Source: Marmoricola sp. Leaf446
GTDB lineage: Bacteria; Actinomycetota; Actinomycetes; Propionibacteriales; Nocardioidaceae
Assembly (NCBI RefSeq): GCF_001424755.1
Contig: NZ_LMRF01000001.1
Coordinates: 1,433,384 to 1,497,383 of the forward strand
Direction: 5' to 3'
Length of the DNA stretch: 64,000 nucleotides
The notes beneath the pieces are model-generated. The model saw only the letters and a program-made list of their open reading frames with translations, was not told the origin of the DNA and did not search any database. Every line of letters starts with the position of its first letter. Positions within the stretch are counted from its first letter, which is position 1. The translations under genes were made by a program, and so were the position numbers. Of the stretch, positions 48,321 to 56,802 are shown one piece after another.

Positions 48321-48533
48321 ATGTCCGACCGCACCTACCGAGTCACCGAGATCGTCGGCACCTCCACCGAGGGCATCGACCAGGCCATCCGCAACGGCGT
48401 CGAGCGGGCCGCGCGCACGCTGCGCCACGTCGACTGGTTCGAGATGACGCAGGTCCGTGGACACGTCAAGGACGGCCAGGTCGAGCACTTCCAGGTCGGT
48501 CTCAAGGTCGGCTTCCGGCTCGAGGACGACTGA
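48321..48533 (+). CDS. Dodecin flavin-binding protein
   Basis: 70 residues. Dodecins form hollow 12-mers that bind and buffer flavins. The sequence TYRVTEIVGTSTEGIDQA, the flavin-contacting tryptophan in VDWFEMTQVRG and the C-terminal FQVGLKVGFRLED match the family over its full length. AGGAGG precedes the ATG. The Mur ligase-like gene starts 4 bases after its stop. Confidence 0.95.
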   Translation: MSDRTYRVTEIVGTSTEGIDQAIRNGVERAARTLRHVDWFEMTQVRGHVKDGQVEHFQVGLKVGFRLEDD

Positions 48534-48537
48534 GGCG

Positions 48538-50268
48538 TTGGGCAGCTCGGCCGAGGGCACGTCCGGTTCGGCCCTGGTGGAGCTGAGGGTCCTCGAGGGG
48601 CCGAACCTCTACTTCCCCCGCGCCGCGGTCAAGCTCACCGTCGACGTCCACGCGCTGGCCGCGGCCGACGAGACCGAGTTGCGGTCGCTCGCCGCCGGGC
48701 TGGGCCTGCGCTCGGTGCGCGCGGGGGCACCGCTGAGCGGGTTCCGCCAGCGGGCGCTGGTCCGGGTCGTCACGGCCGTGGTGCGGCGGGTGGCGCGCGA
48801 GTCGGGCACCACCCGGCTCGGCGTACGCGTGCGGGCCACGGCCGACGCCGACCGGCTCGTGGTGGCCTTCCCGTGGCGTGACCGGGCCCGGGCGCGGGCG
48901 CTGGGGGAGCAGGTGGTCGCGGTGCTCGACGGCCTCGAGGGCGGCGGCTCCCTGGACGACCTCGTCGCCGCGGCTGCCGCGGCGGTGCGGGACACCCCGC
49001 GCGGCCCCGGCCCCACGACCGTGAGGCCCCGCGTCCCGCTCGTGGCGGTGACCGGCACCAACGGCAAGACCACGACCTCGCGCATGGTCGCCCACATCGC
49101 CCGCGAGGCCGGGCACCACGTGGGGTGGTCCAGCACCGACGGGGTGTACGTCGACGGCGTCCTCGTCGAGCCGGGCGACTACTCCGGCCCCTCGGGCGCC
49201 GGGCAGGTGCTGTCCCGCCCCGAGGTCGACTTCGCCGTGACCGAGACCGCCCGCGGCGGCATCCTGCTCAAGGGCATCGGCGTGACCAGCAACGACGTCT
49301 CGGTGGTCACCAACGTGACCGCCGACCACCTGGGCCTGCAGGGGATCGACACCGTCGACCAGCTGGCCGAGGTCAAGGCCGTCGTGCCCTCGATCACCCG
49401 CCGCGACGGGTGGGCCGTGCTGAACGCCGACGACCCGCGCACGCTGGCGATGCGCACCGTCACCAAGGCGCAGCCGTGGCTGTTCTCGCGCGACCCCGAC
49501 TCGCCTGCGCTGCGCGAGGTGCTGGGTGCGGGCGGTCGCGCCACCACCGTCATAGACGGGTGGATCACGGTCCTGGAGGGCCGCTCCTCCGACCTGCTGG
49601 TCGAGCTGGTCGACGTGCCGATGACCCTGGGCGGGCTCTCCCGCTTCAACGTCGAGAACGCCCTCGCCGCGGCCTCGGCCGGTCTGGCCGCCGGTCTGGG
49701 GCGCGCGCACGTCGTGGCCGGGCTCCGCTCCTTCCGGCCCGACGCCGAGCACAACCCCGGCCGGATGAACTTCTTCACCGTCCCCACCGAGCGCGGCGAC
49801 CTGTGCGTGGTGATGGACCTCGCCCACAACGAGGCCGGCCTCGAGGCCATGGTCGAGATCATGCGGGGCGTGCGCGCGCCGGGCGGGCGGCTGCTGCTCG
49901 GGCTGGGCGCGGTCGGCGACCGCACCGACGAGCTGCTCGAGGCGCTCGGCGAGATCGCCGCCCGCGACACCGACGTCGTCGCGATCGGGCACAAGCAGAA
50001 GTACCTCCGTGGTCGCACGGTCGAGGAGATGGACGCGCTGCTGCGTGCCGGCGCGGAGCGCGTCGGGGTCACCGACGTCGCGTCGTACCCCACCGAGCTG
50101 GCCTCGTTGCAGGCCCTCGTCGCCCAAGCCGGTCCCGACGACGTGGTCGGGCTGATGTGCCACGCCGAGCGCCAGGAGGTCTACGACTGGCTCGCCTCGC
50201 TCGGTGCGACGCCCGACTCCGCCGAGCGGCTCGCCGCGCGCGTGCGACGGGCGGCGGCGCCGGACTGA
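48538..50268 (+). CDS. Stand-alone Mur-ligase protein related to cyanophycin synthetase
   Basis: Up to 576 residues. The N-terminal part (LRVLEGPNLYFPR) resembles the N-domain of cyanophycin synthetase, and the main part is its Mur-ligase half: P-loop TGTNGKTTTSRM, DFAVTETARGGIL, VTADHLGLQGIDT and MDLAHNEAGLEAM. The ATP-grasp half between the two is absent. It closely resembles the Mur part of CphA encoded nearby on the other strand, so it likely ligates a basic amino acid or peptide to an acidic chain. Start uncertain: TTG 48538 has GAGG close by; GTG 48577 is the alternative. Confidence 0.8.
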   Translation: MGSSAEGTSGSALVELRVLEGPNLYFPRAAVKLTVDVHALAAADETELRSLAAGLGLRSVRAGAPLSGFRQRALVRVVTAVVRRVARESGTTRLGVRVRATADADRLVVAFPWRDRARARALGEQVVAVLDGLEGGGSLDDLVAAAAAAVRDTPRGPGPTTVRPRVPLVAVTGTNGKTTTSRMVAHIAREAGHHVGWSSTDGVYVDGVLVEPGDYSGPSGAGQVLSRPEVDFAVTETARGGILLKGIGVTSNDVSVVTNVTADHLGLQGIDTVDQLAEVKAVVPSITRRDGWAVLNADDPRTLAMRTVTKAQPWLFSRDPDSPALREVLGAGGRATTVIDGWITVLEGRSSDLLVELVDVPMTLGGLSRFNVENALAAASAGLAAGLGRAHVVAGLRSFRPDAEHNPGRMNFFTVPTERGDLCVVMDLAHNEAGLEAMVEIMRGVRAPGGRLLLGLGAVGDRTDELLEALGEIAARDTDVVAIGHKQKYLRGRTVEEMDALLRAGAERVGVTDVASYPTELASLQALVAQAGPDDVVGLMCHAERQEVYDWLASLGATPDSAERLAARVRRAAAPD

Positions 50269-50293
50269 GCCGGGTTGGTGGAGACTGTCGGTC

Positions 50294-51694
50294 ATGACCG
50301 ACTCACGACGCCTCGCCGTCCTCATCGACGCCGACAACGTCTCCTCCAAGGTCTCCACCGACCTGTTCGCCGAGCTCGCGGGCTACGGCCTGCTGACCGT
50401 GAAGCGCGCGTACGGCGACTGGACGACCGACCAGCTCAACGGGTGGAAGAAGCGGCTCCACGAGCACGCCATCTCCCCGATGCAGCAGTTCGCCTACACG
50501 ACCGGAAAGAACTCCAGCGACTCCGCGCTCATCATCGACGCGATGGACCTGCTGTACGCCGGCAACCTCGACGGCTTCGTCATCGTCTCCAGCGACAGCG
50601 ACTTCACCCGGCTGGCCACGAGGCTGCGCGAGTCGGCGATGACCGTCTACGGCGTGGGCGCCGGCAAGACGCCCCGCGCCTTCCGTGACGCCTGCGACAA
50701 GTTCACCTTCCTCGAGGTGCTCGGGGCCGCCGGTGCCGAGGACGAGGAGGACGAGCCCGCGCCGCAGCGCAGTCGCCGGTCGTCATCCTCCCGCGGTGGT
50801 GGGGGAGGCGGTGGTGGCGGTGGCGCCGTGGCCGAGGCCCCCGACTCCGCCGAGCCCCGCGAGGCCAGCGACGCCAGTGCCCGGGACCAGGCCGCGGTGC
50901 TGCAGAGCGTGCTGTCCCGCAGCCTGAACAAGGCGGACTCCGACGACGAGGACTGGACGACGCTCGGATCACTCGGCACGCTGCTGATCCGCACCGACCC
51001 GTCCTTCGACGCCCGCACCCACGGGTTCGGCAAGCTCAGCGACCTGATCCGCGAGCAGCCCTTCCTCGAGACCCGCACCATCACCACGGCGGCGGGCACC
51101 GAGCAGCTGATGGTCCGGCTCAAGGGGCGCCGGCGCAACAACCGCGGCCCCGGTCGCCGCTCCCGCGGCGAGGGCACCCCTGAGGCGGCCCAGGAGCAGC
51201 CGCCCCAGGAGCAGGCGACCCAGGAGCAGGCCGCTCCGGAGGCGGCCCAGGAAGCGTCTGCGGAGTCGGCCCTGGAGCCTGCCGTGGCGCCGGGCGTCGT
51301 GGACGTCCCCGACGCCCCCGAGCCCGTGCCCGCGCAGGCCGAGGTGCCCGAGGTCGAGGCGATCACGCCCGTCGCCGAGGAACCGGCTGCCGAGGCCGAC
51401 GAGGCCCCCGCGAAGAAGACCACCAAGAAGGCGGCCAAGAAGGCGCCGGCCAAGAAGACCGCGGCGAAGAAGGCGCCGGCCAAGAAGGCCGCCGCCAAGA
51501 AGACCGCGGCGAAGAAGTCGGCGACCACTCCGGTCGAGGAGACGTCCGAGCCCGAGTCCGAGCCGGAGACCGAGTCCAGGCCCGAGACGGCCCCCGGTGG
51601 TCACACCGTCACCGTCGGCCGCACCTCGCGCCGGGCCGCCAAGCGAGCGGCGGGGCCGTCGAAGGCGGTGGACGAGACCCCCTCACCCTCCTAG
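50294..51694 (+). CDS. NYN-domain protein with LOTUS-like domain and Lys/Ala tail
   Basis: 466 residues. Residues about 5-150: NYN (PIN-like, LabA/DUF88) nuclease domain with acidic residues in [19 protein letters not shown] and [12 protein letters not shown] Ser/Gly-rich linker holds about ten glycines in a row. Residues about 195-280 look like an OST-HTH/LOTUS RNA-binding domain ([16 protein letters not shown]). The C-terminus has a Gln/Glu/Ala stretch and a histone H1-like region of [10 protein letters not shown] repeats. Probably an RNA-acting nuclease or regulator. Possible weak leaderless start (GAGACT 7 bases before ATG). Confidence 0.85.
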   Translation: MTDSRRLAVLIDADNVSSKVSTDLFAELAGYGLLTVKRAYGDWTTDQLNGWKKRLHEHAISPMQQFAYTTGKNSSDSALIIDAMDLLYAGNLDGFVIVSSDSDFTRLATRLRESAMTVYGVGAGKTPRAFRDACDKFTFLEVLGAAGAEDEEDEPAPQRSRRSSSSRGGGGGGGGGGAVAEAPDSAEPREASDASARDQAAVLQSVLSRSLNKADSDDEDWTTLGSLGTLLIRTDPSFDARTHGFGKLSDLIREQPFLETRTITTAAGTEQLMVRLKGRRRNNRGPGRRSRGEGTPEAAQEQPPQEQATQEQAAPEAAQEASAESALEPAVAPGVVDVPDAPEPVPAQAEVPEVEAITPVAEEPAAEADEAPAKKTTKKAAKKAPAKKTAAKKAPAKKAAAKKTAAKKSATTPVEETSEPESEPETESRPETAPGGHTVTVGRTSRRAAKRAAGPSKAVDETPSPS

Positions 51695-51722
51695 GCGCCG
51701 GTCGGGAGGGGACCGCTCCGGG

Positions 51723-51777
51723 TTGGTGACTCGATCGAGTCACCAAGGTGCGTTGGTGACTCGATCGGGTCACCAAC
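51723..51777. repeat. Two tandem near-perfect palindromes
   Basis: 51723-51746 is a perfect 24-bp palindrome with half-site TTGGTGACTCGA; 51752-51777 is a second copy, 26 bp long with one mismatch (GTTGGTGACTCGA and TCGGGTCACCAAC). Offset 30 bp. They lie between the convergent NYN and cphA genes. Confidence 0.85.
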
Positions 51778-51788
51778 GCGCAGACGTC

Positions 51789-51816
51789 CCGGAGACCGGG
51801 TGCGCCCGGTCTCCGG
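51789..51816. terminator. Bidirectional terminator between the NYN gene and cphA
   Basis: CCGGAGACCGGG (51789-51800), loop TGCG, CCCGGTCTCCGG (51805-51816): a perfect 12-bp stem 1 base from the cphA stop. Confidence 0.75.
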
Positions 51817-51817
51817 A

Positions 51818-54670
51818 TCAGGCGGTGGGGTCCGCCGGCGGCGTCCAGTCGGGGTCGGCCACGGGCGCGTCGGTCGATCCCGCGCCGGCGCCGGCCTGGG
51901 CGTGGGGCGACCAGTTCTCCAGCTCGCTCATCACCAGCGGGTGCTGGTCGACGCAGACCACGACGAGGTCGCCGTAGTTGGCGCGGCTCATCGCGTGGTG
52001 GACGGCCTCGATCTCGTCGAGGATGACCTCGAGCTGCTTGCAGCGGCTGCCGGCGTCCATGGCGCGGCGTACGCCCTCGGCGACGAGCGTGGCGGTCTCG
52101 CCGCGCTCGCGGCGGCGCAGCGCCTTGTCCTCGCGGACGACGACGACGTCGAAGTGCTGGGCCGCGACCTCGCCGAGCTCGCGCATGTCCTCGTCGCGGC
52201 GGTCGCCGGCGGTGGCGATGACGCCGATGCGTGACGGCTTGCCGAGCTCGTGGCCGGAGTCGAGGCTCTCGCCGAGCCGGTCGACGAAGTCGCCGAGCGC
52301 ACGCATGCCGGGCGCGTTGTGGCAGTAGTCGACGATGACGTTGACCCCGTTGACCTCGATCTCGTTGAGGCGGCCGGGGGAGAGGTAGTAGCTGGTGGAG
52401 AAGGTCCGCAGGCCCTGCCGGATGTCGTGCAGCGGCGCGCCCGCGGCGAAGGCGGCGGCCGCGGCGGCGAGGGTGTTCTGGACGTTCATGCGGGCGCGGC
52501 CCGAGAACGTGGCGGGGAGCAGGTGGGTGAAGGCGAGCTGCATCTGACGGGCGCCGTGCCGCACGACGATCATCTCGCCGCGCTCGGTGCGCTGGAGCAC
52601 CAGCGCCTTGCCGCCGCGGCGGCAGTGGGCGTCGATGAGGTCGATCTCCTCCGAGCCGGGCTCGGCCATGGAGAACCACACCACCTGGCCCGAGCAGCGG
52701 CGCCGCATCTGGCGCACGAGCGGGTCGTCGGCGTTGAGCACGGCGTGGCCGTCGCGGGGGACTGCCTCGACGAGCACGGCCTTGACGTCGGCGAGCTGCT
52801 CGACGGTGTCGATGCCGCGCAGGCCGAGGTGGTCGGGCTGCACGTTGAGCACCACCGCGACGTCGTTGCGCTCGTAGCCCAGGCCCTCGCGCAGGATGCC
52901 GCCGCGGGCGACCTCGAAGACGGCGAAGTCGACGCGGGGGTTCTGCAGCACCATCCTCGCGCTGCGCGGGCCCGAGGCGTCTGAGCGGATCAGCAGCCGC
53001 TCGTCGATGACGACGCCGTCGGTGGAGGTCATCCCGACCTTGCGGCCCATGCCCTTGAAGATGTGGCTGATCATGCGGCTGGTGGTCGTCTTGCCGTTGG
53101 TGCCGGTGACGGCCACGATCGGGATCCGGCTCGGGGTGCCCGGCGGGATCAGCATGTCGACGACCGGCTTGGCGATGAACTGCGGCTCGCCGATGGTCGG
53201 GTGGGTGTGCATCCGGAAGCCCGGGGCGGCGTTGACCTCGCAGATCGCGCCACCGGTCTCGCGGACCGGCTGGGTGATGTCGGGGCAGATGAAGTCGATG
53301 CCGGCGATGTCGAGCCCGATCATCCGGGCCGCCTCCTCGGCGATCTCGACGTTCTCCGGGTGCGCCTCGAAGGTGCGGTCGATGGAGATGCCGCCGGTGG
53401 ACATGTTGCCGGTCAGCGCGAGCTTGACCATCTCGCCCTCGGCGGGCACGGAGTCCAGGGTGTGGCCCTGGCCGGCCAGCACCTCCTCGGCGGCGGCGTC
53501 GACCTTGATCCGGGTCAGCACCTTCTCGTGGCCCAGCCCGCGGCGCGGGTCGGCGTTGGTGAGGTCGACCAGCGCCTGCACGGTGCTGGTGCCGTCGCCG
53601 GTGACCGAGGCCGGGACCCGCTCGGCGATGGCGGCCATCCGGCCGTCGATGATCAGGCAGCGGTAGTCCTTGCCGGTGACGAACGACTCCACGATCACGG
53701 TGCCGCGGCGCGACTGGGCACGGGCGACGTCGAAGGCCTCGCGGACGTCGGCGTCGGACTGCAGGTCGAGGCAGACGCCGCGGCCGTGGTTGCCGTCGAG
53801 GGGCTTCACGACGACCGGGAAGCCGATCCGGCGGGCCATGGCGACGGCCTGGTCCGCCGTGCGCACCGACTCCTGCTTGGGCACGGGCAACCCCGCGGCG
53901 CCGAGCAGGCGGGTGGTGAGGTCCTTGTCGGAGGCGATGTCGACCGCGATCGAGCTGGTCTCCGAGGTCATGGTGGCGCGGATCCGCTTGGCGTGGACGC
54001 CCTGGCCGAGCTGCACCAGCGAGTGCTGGTTGAGCCGGATCCAGGGGATGTCGCGCGAGACCGCCTCGTCGAGGATCGCCTGCGTCGAGGGCCCGAAGGC
54101 GGTGCGCTGGGCGCGGAGGATGAAGGCGTCGAGCTCGGCCTCGAAGTCGAGCTCGGGGTCGGCCTCGACGAGGTGGTTGACCAGGCGTACGGCGAGCCGG
54201 GCGGCCGCCAGCCCGACCTGCTCGTCGACGTAGCCGAAGATCACGTTGTAGTGGCCCGGGCGACCCTTGACCTGGCGGGTCTTGCCGCGCCGCACGTCGT
54301 GGCCGACGACCTGCTGGAGAGCCAGGGCACAGTGCTCGGCGACGTGGCCGAGCCAGGTGCCCTCGTGCAACCGCTCCACGAACCCGCCGCGCCGACCGCG
54401 CGAGCAGGAGTGCTCGCGCAGTCCGGGCAGGGCCTCGAGGAGGTGCTCGGTGAAGCCGGGGATCGTGTTGGTGGGGTACTCCTCGAGCACACCGAGGTCC
54501 ACCACGAGGTGGATCGCCTTGTCGTAGGACCACACGTTGGCGCCGCGGTAGACGCGTGTCTCGACGATCGACAGGTCCGGGGTGGGACGGCCGCCGCCGC
54601 TCACCTGCGTCACGCCGCTGCGCGGCTCGGGGGAGTGGTCGTCACGGCGGTCCTGGGGGCTCTGGGTCAC
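51818..54670 (-). CDS. cphA: Cyanophycin synthetase
   Basis: 950 residues. Makes the aspartate-arginine storage polymer cyanophycin. Order of parts: N-domain (about 30-190, ETRVYRGANVWSYD), ATP-grasp domain that adds Asp (about 220-480, with VVVKPLDGNHGRGV and ICEVNAAPGF), and Mur-ligase-like domain that adds Arg (about 490-920, AVTGTNGKTTTSRM, VQPDHLGLRGIDT, VDYCHNAPGM). A short Asp/Pro/Ala tail follows. GTG start overlaps the cphB stop by 4 bases. Co-transcribed with cphB, so synthesis and breakdown of the polymer share a promoter. Confidence 0.95.
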   Translation of the reverse strand: MTQSPQDRRDDHSPEPRSGVTQVSGGGRPTPDLSIVETRVYRGANVWSYDKAIHLVVDLGVLEEYPTNTIPGFTEHLLEALPGLREHSCSRGRRGGFVERLHEGTWLGHVAEHCALALQQVVGHDVRRGKTRQVKGRPGHYNVIFGYVDEQVGLAAARLAVRLVNHLVEADPELDFEAELDAFILRAQRTAFGPSTQAILDEAVSRDIPWIRLNQHSLVQLGQGVHAKRIRATMTSETSSIAVDIASDKDLTTRLLGAAGLPVPKQESVRTADQAVAMARRIGFPVVVKPLDGNHGRGVCLDLQSDADVREAFDVARAQSRRGTVIVESFVTGKDYRCLIIDGRMAAIAERVPASVTGDGTSTVQALVDLTNADPRRGLGHEKVLTRIKVDAAAEEVLAGQGHTLDSVPAEGEMVKLALTGNMSTGGISIDRTFEAHPENVEIAEEAARMIGLDIAGIDFICPDITQPVRETGGAICEVNAAPGFRMHTHPTIGEPQFIAKPVVDMLIPPGTPSRIPIVAVTGTNGKTTTSRMISHIFKGMGRKVGMTSTDGVVIDERLLIRSDASGPRSARMVLQNPRVDFAVFEVARGGILREGLGYERNDVAVVLNVQPDHLGLRGIDTVEQLADVKAVLVEAVPRDGHAVLNADDPLVRQMRRRCSGQVVWFSMAEPGSEEIDLIDAHCRRGGKALVLQRTERGEMIVVRHGARQMQLAFTHLLPATFSGRARMNVQNTLAAAAAAFAAGAPLHDIRQGLRTFSTSYYLSPGRLNEIEVNGVNVIVDYCHNAPGMRALGDFVDRLGESLDSGHELGKPSRIGVIATAGDRRDEDMRELGEVAAQHFDVVVVREDKALRRRERGETATLVAEGVRRAMDAGSRCKQLEVILDEIEAVHHAMSRANYGDLVVVCVDQHPLVMSELENWSPHAQAGAGAGSTDAPVADPDWTPPADPTA

Positions 54671-55650
54671 GGTCGGGCTCCTCTGCTCCGTCGGGCCACC
54701 CGGCGGCGGAGCACCGAGGGCGAGGCGTCGTCGGCGGCGATGTCGCGCGCCAGCTTGGACAGGTCGCGGTTGGCCACGGCCAGCTCGTCGGCCTCGGCCG
54801 CGTCGGTCAGCGCCGGGGCGGGCACCAGGACGCGGTCGGTGAGGTCGAAGCGGGACCCGGCGGGCAGCGCGTGCAGCACCACCCCCGAGGCCAGGATCGG
54901 CCGGTGCTCCTTGGCGGCGTGGGCGTCGGTGACCATCGTGCTGCCGTCGAGCAGCGTGACCACGCCGCGGCCGACCACCTCGAGCTGCTGGCGGCCGTCC
55001 TGGTCGGTCGTGACGACCGCGGCGGTGTCCTCGTCGACGCCGATCCCCAGCAGCTGCGGGCTCTGCGAGACGATCATCAGCAGCCGCCCGTAGCGGTTGC
55101 GCTGGGCGAAGTGCTGGTCCACGACGCAGTCGGCGAGCAGGCCCAGCCCGGCGGCGACCTGGGTCATCCGCTGCTTGGCCGTCGCCCCGCCCGGTCCGAA
55201 GGCGACCATGTGCGAGGACTGGATGCTGGCGCCGGCCGAGGTGCCGCCCACGGTCACGCCGCGTCGGTGGGCGTCGTGGAGCGCGTCGCCGAACGGCGTG
55301 CCCGCGACGACGGTGCCGAGCTTGAGCTGGTTGCCGCCGGTCATGAAGATCCCGGTCGCGCGGTCGAGCGCGCCGACGACGGCCGGGTCGGAGGCCTCGG
55401 CGCGGTCCTGGGGGCGGACGCCGTAGACCTCGGCGGCCCCCAGCTTGGTGAACACCGCGGCGTACACCTCGACGATCTCGTCGCCGAGCGAGGAGGCGGT
55501 GGGGACCACCGCGATCCGGGCCTGCTCACCGCCGGCGCGGCGCACGAAGTCGGCGAGGACGGCTCGCTTGCCGAGCTTGTCCTCGGCCCCGCCGATGACG
55601 ACGAGGTCACCGCGAGAGGACCCCGGCACGGGCGTGGCACCGAATGGCAT
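54667..55650 (-). CDS. cphB: Cyanophycinase
   Basis: 327 residues. Serine exopeptidase of family S51 that cuts cyanophycin to beta-Asp-Arg dipeptides. GDLVVIGGAEDK at the N-terminus and the nucleophile elbow GGTSAGASI with its serine, then DQHFAQRNRYGRL with a catalytic histidine, are intact. The C-terminus is about 50 residues longer than minimal CphB. Leaderless ATG (TAGGCT 7 bases upstream). First gene of cphB-cphA. Confidence 0.94.
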   Translation of the reverse strand: MPFGATPVPGSSRGDLVVIGGAEDKLGKRAVLADFVRRAGGEQARIAVVPTASSLGDEIVEVYAAVFTKLGAAEVYGVRPQDRAEASDPAVVGALDRATGIFMTGGNQLKLGTVVAGTPFGDALHDAHRRGVTVGGTSAGASIQSSHMVAFGPGGATAKQRMTQVAAGLGLLADCVVDQHFAQRNRYGRLLMIVSQSPQLLGIGVDEDTAAVVTTDQDGRQQLEVVGRGVVTLLDGSTMVTDAHAAKEHRPILASGVVLHALPAGSRFDLTDRVLVPAPALTDAAEADELAVANRDLSKLARDIAADDASPSVLRRRVARRSRGARP

Positions 55651-55657
55651 GACAGGC

Positions 55658-55663
55658 AGCCTA
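55658..55663 (-). promoter_or_regulatory. -10 element TAGGCT for leaderless cphB-cphA
   Basis: Minus-strand TAGGCT, 7 bases, then ATG 55650. Confidence 0.55.
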
Positions 55664-55683
55664 GGGGGTGGAAGATTGACGGG

Positions 55684-56223
55684 GTGACCCCCTCTTCCCC
55701 CGACGATCCTGCGGTCCGGCGGCGCCTCCTCGTGGTCCTGCGGCACGGCCGTGCCGAGTCCTTCGCCGAGGAGGACCACGTCCGGCGCCTCACCGCCCGG
55801 GGCCGTCGCGACGCCACCGCCGTGGGGGAGTGGCTGAGCGGCGCGGGGGTCCGTCCGGACGCCGCGCTGGTGTCCTCGGCCGCCCGCACCCGCGAGACCT
55901 GGGACCTCCTGGCCGCGGCCCTGCCCGAGGCCCCCGAGGCGCAGGTCCGCGACGACCTGTACTCCGCCTCGGCCGACACCGTGCTCGACGTCCTGCGGGC
56001 GGTGCCCGACGACGTCACGACCCTGGTGTACGTCGGCCACAACCCGGCCGTCGCGTCGCTGGCGCAGGCCCTCGAGGACGGCGAGCCCGACGTCGAGGCG
56101 TTCGTCGCCCTCAGCCGGGGCTTCCCACCCGGGGCGGCGGCCGTGCTGCAGGTGCCGGTCGCCTGGTCCGAGCTGGACGCCGCGGGCGCCCGGCTGGCCG
56201 ACTTCCACGCCCCGGCCGGCTGA
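55684..56223 (+). CDS. SixA-type histidine phosphatase
   Basis: 179 residues. Histidine-phosphatase (phosphoglycerate-mutase-like) fold with the phospho-accepting LRHGRAES near the N-terminus and the second histidine in VGHNPAVAS. Short size and absence of mutase inserts fit SixA, which dephosphorylates phosphohistidine on proteins. GTG start has no ribosome site; AAGATT lies 6 bases before it, so it may be weakly leaderless. Divergent from cphB; stop overlaps the DUF1990 ATG by one base. Confidence 0.88.
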   Translation: MTPSSPDDPAVRRRLLVVLRHGRAESFAEEDHVRRLTARGRRDATAVGEWLSGAGVRPDAALVSSAARTRETWDLLAAALPEAPEAQVRDDLYSASADTVLDVLRAVPDDVTTLVYVGHNPAVASLAQALEDGEPDVEAFVALSRGFPPGAAAVLQVPVAWSELDAAGARLADFHAPAG

Positions 56224-56795
56224 TGTCGCTCGTCGTGCCCGGTCCGGGGTCGCCGGCCGCGTTCACCTACGCGCCCGTGGGCGGCACCCGCGAGGTCGGT
56301 CCGCCCCCGCCCGGCTACCGCGCCGTGCGCGAGCGGCGCCGTGTCGGCGCCACCGACGCCGACCTCGAGGCGGCGGCCGCCTTCGTGCTCGGCTTCGGGA
56401 TGCAGCGGGCGCTGGGTCTCGACCCCGTCTCGGTCTCGCCGGTCGCGGTGGTGGGCGTCACGGTGGTGCTGACCGCCGGGGCCGGGCCGCTGCGGCTGCG
56501 GGCGCCGACGCGGGTGGTCTACGTGGTCGACGAGCCCGACCGACGCGGCTTCGCCTACGGCACCCTGCCCGGCCACCCCGAGAGCGGCGAGGAGCTCTTC
56601 GTTGTGGAGCGGACGGCCGAGGGGGTCGTCGCCGAGGTGCGGGCCTTCTCGCGTCCGGCCTGGGGCCTGCTGCGGGTGGCCGGACCGGCGGGCCGGCTGG
56701 CCCAGCGGCTGGCGGCCCGGCGCTACCTGGCGGCGTGCGCCCGGGCGTGCGCCGACGCCCGGGGCGACTCGGGGGGCGCCGACGCGGCCGGCTGA
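56223..56795 (+). CDS. DUF1990 family protein
   Basis: 190 residues. Matches DUF1990: FTYAPVGGTREV and PPPGYRAVRERRRVG near the N-terminus, then VVYVVDEPDRRGFAYGTLPGHPESGEE and a C-terminal helical tail (RYLAAC). The family has a lipid/ligand-binding-like fold and no proven function. Coupled to the histidine phosphatase by TGATG. Convergent with serB, 7 bases apart. Confidence 0.88.
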   Translation: MSLVVPGPGSPAAFTYAPVGGTREVGPPPPGYRAVRERRRVGATDADLEAAAAFVLGFGMQRALGLDPVSVSPVAVVGVTVVLTAGAGPLRLRAPTRVVYVVDEPDRRGFAYGTLPGHPESGEELFVVERTAEGVVAEVRAFSRPAWGLLRVAGPAGRLAQRLAARRYLAACARACADARGDSGGADAAG

Positions 56796-56802
56796 ACGGG
56801 GC

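Noticed and set aside
48538..50268. Broken or frameshifted cyanophycin synthetase
   Set aside because: The frame is intact with all Mur-ligase motifs, and no ATP-grasp remnant is present in any frame nearby, so it is a distinct short form.
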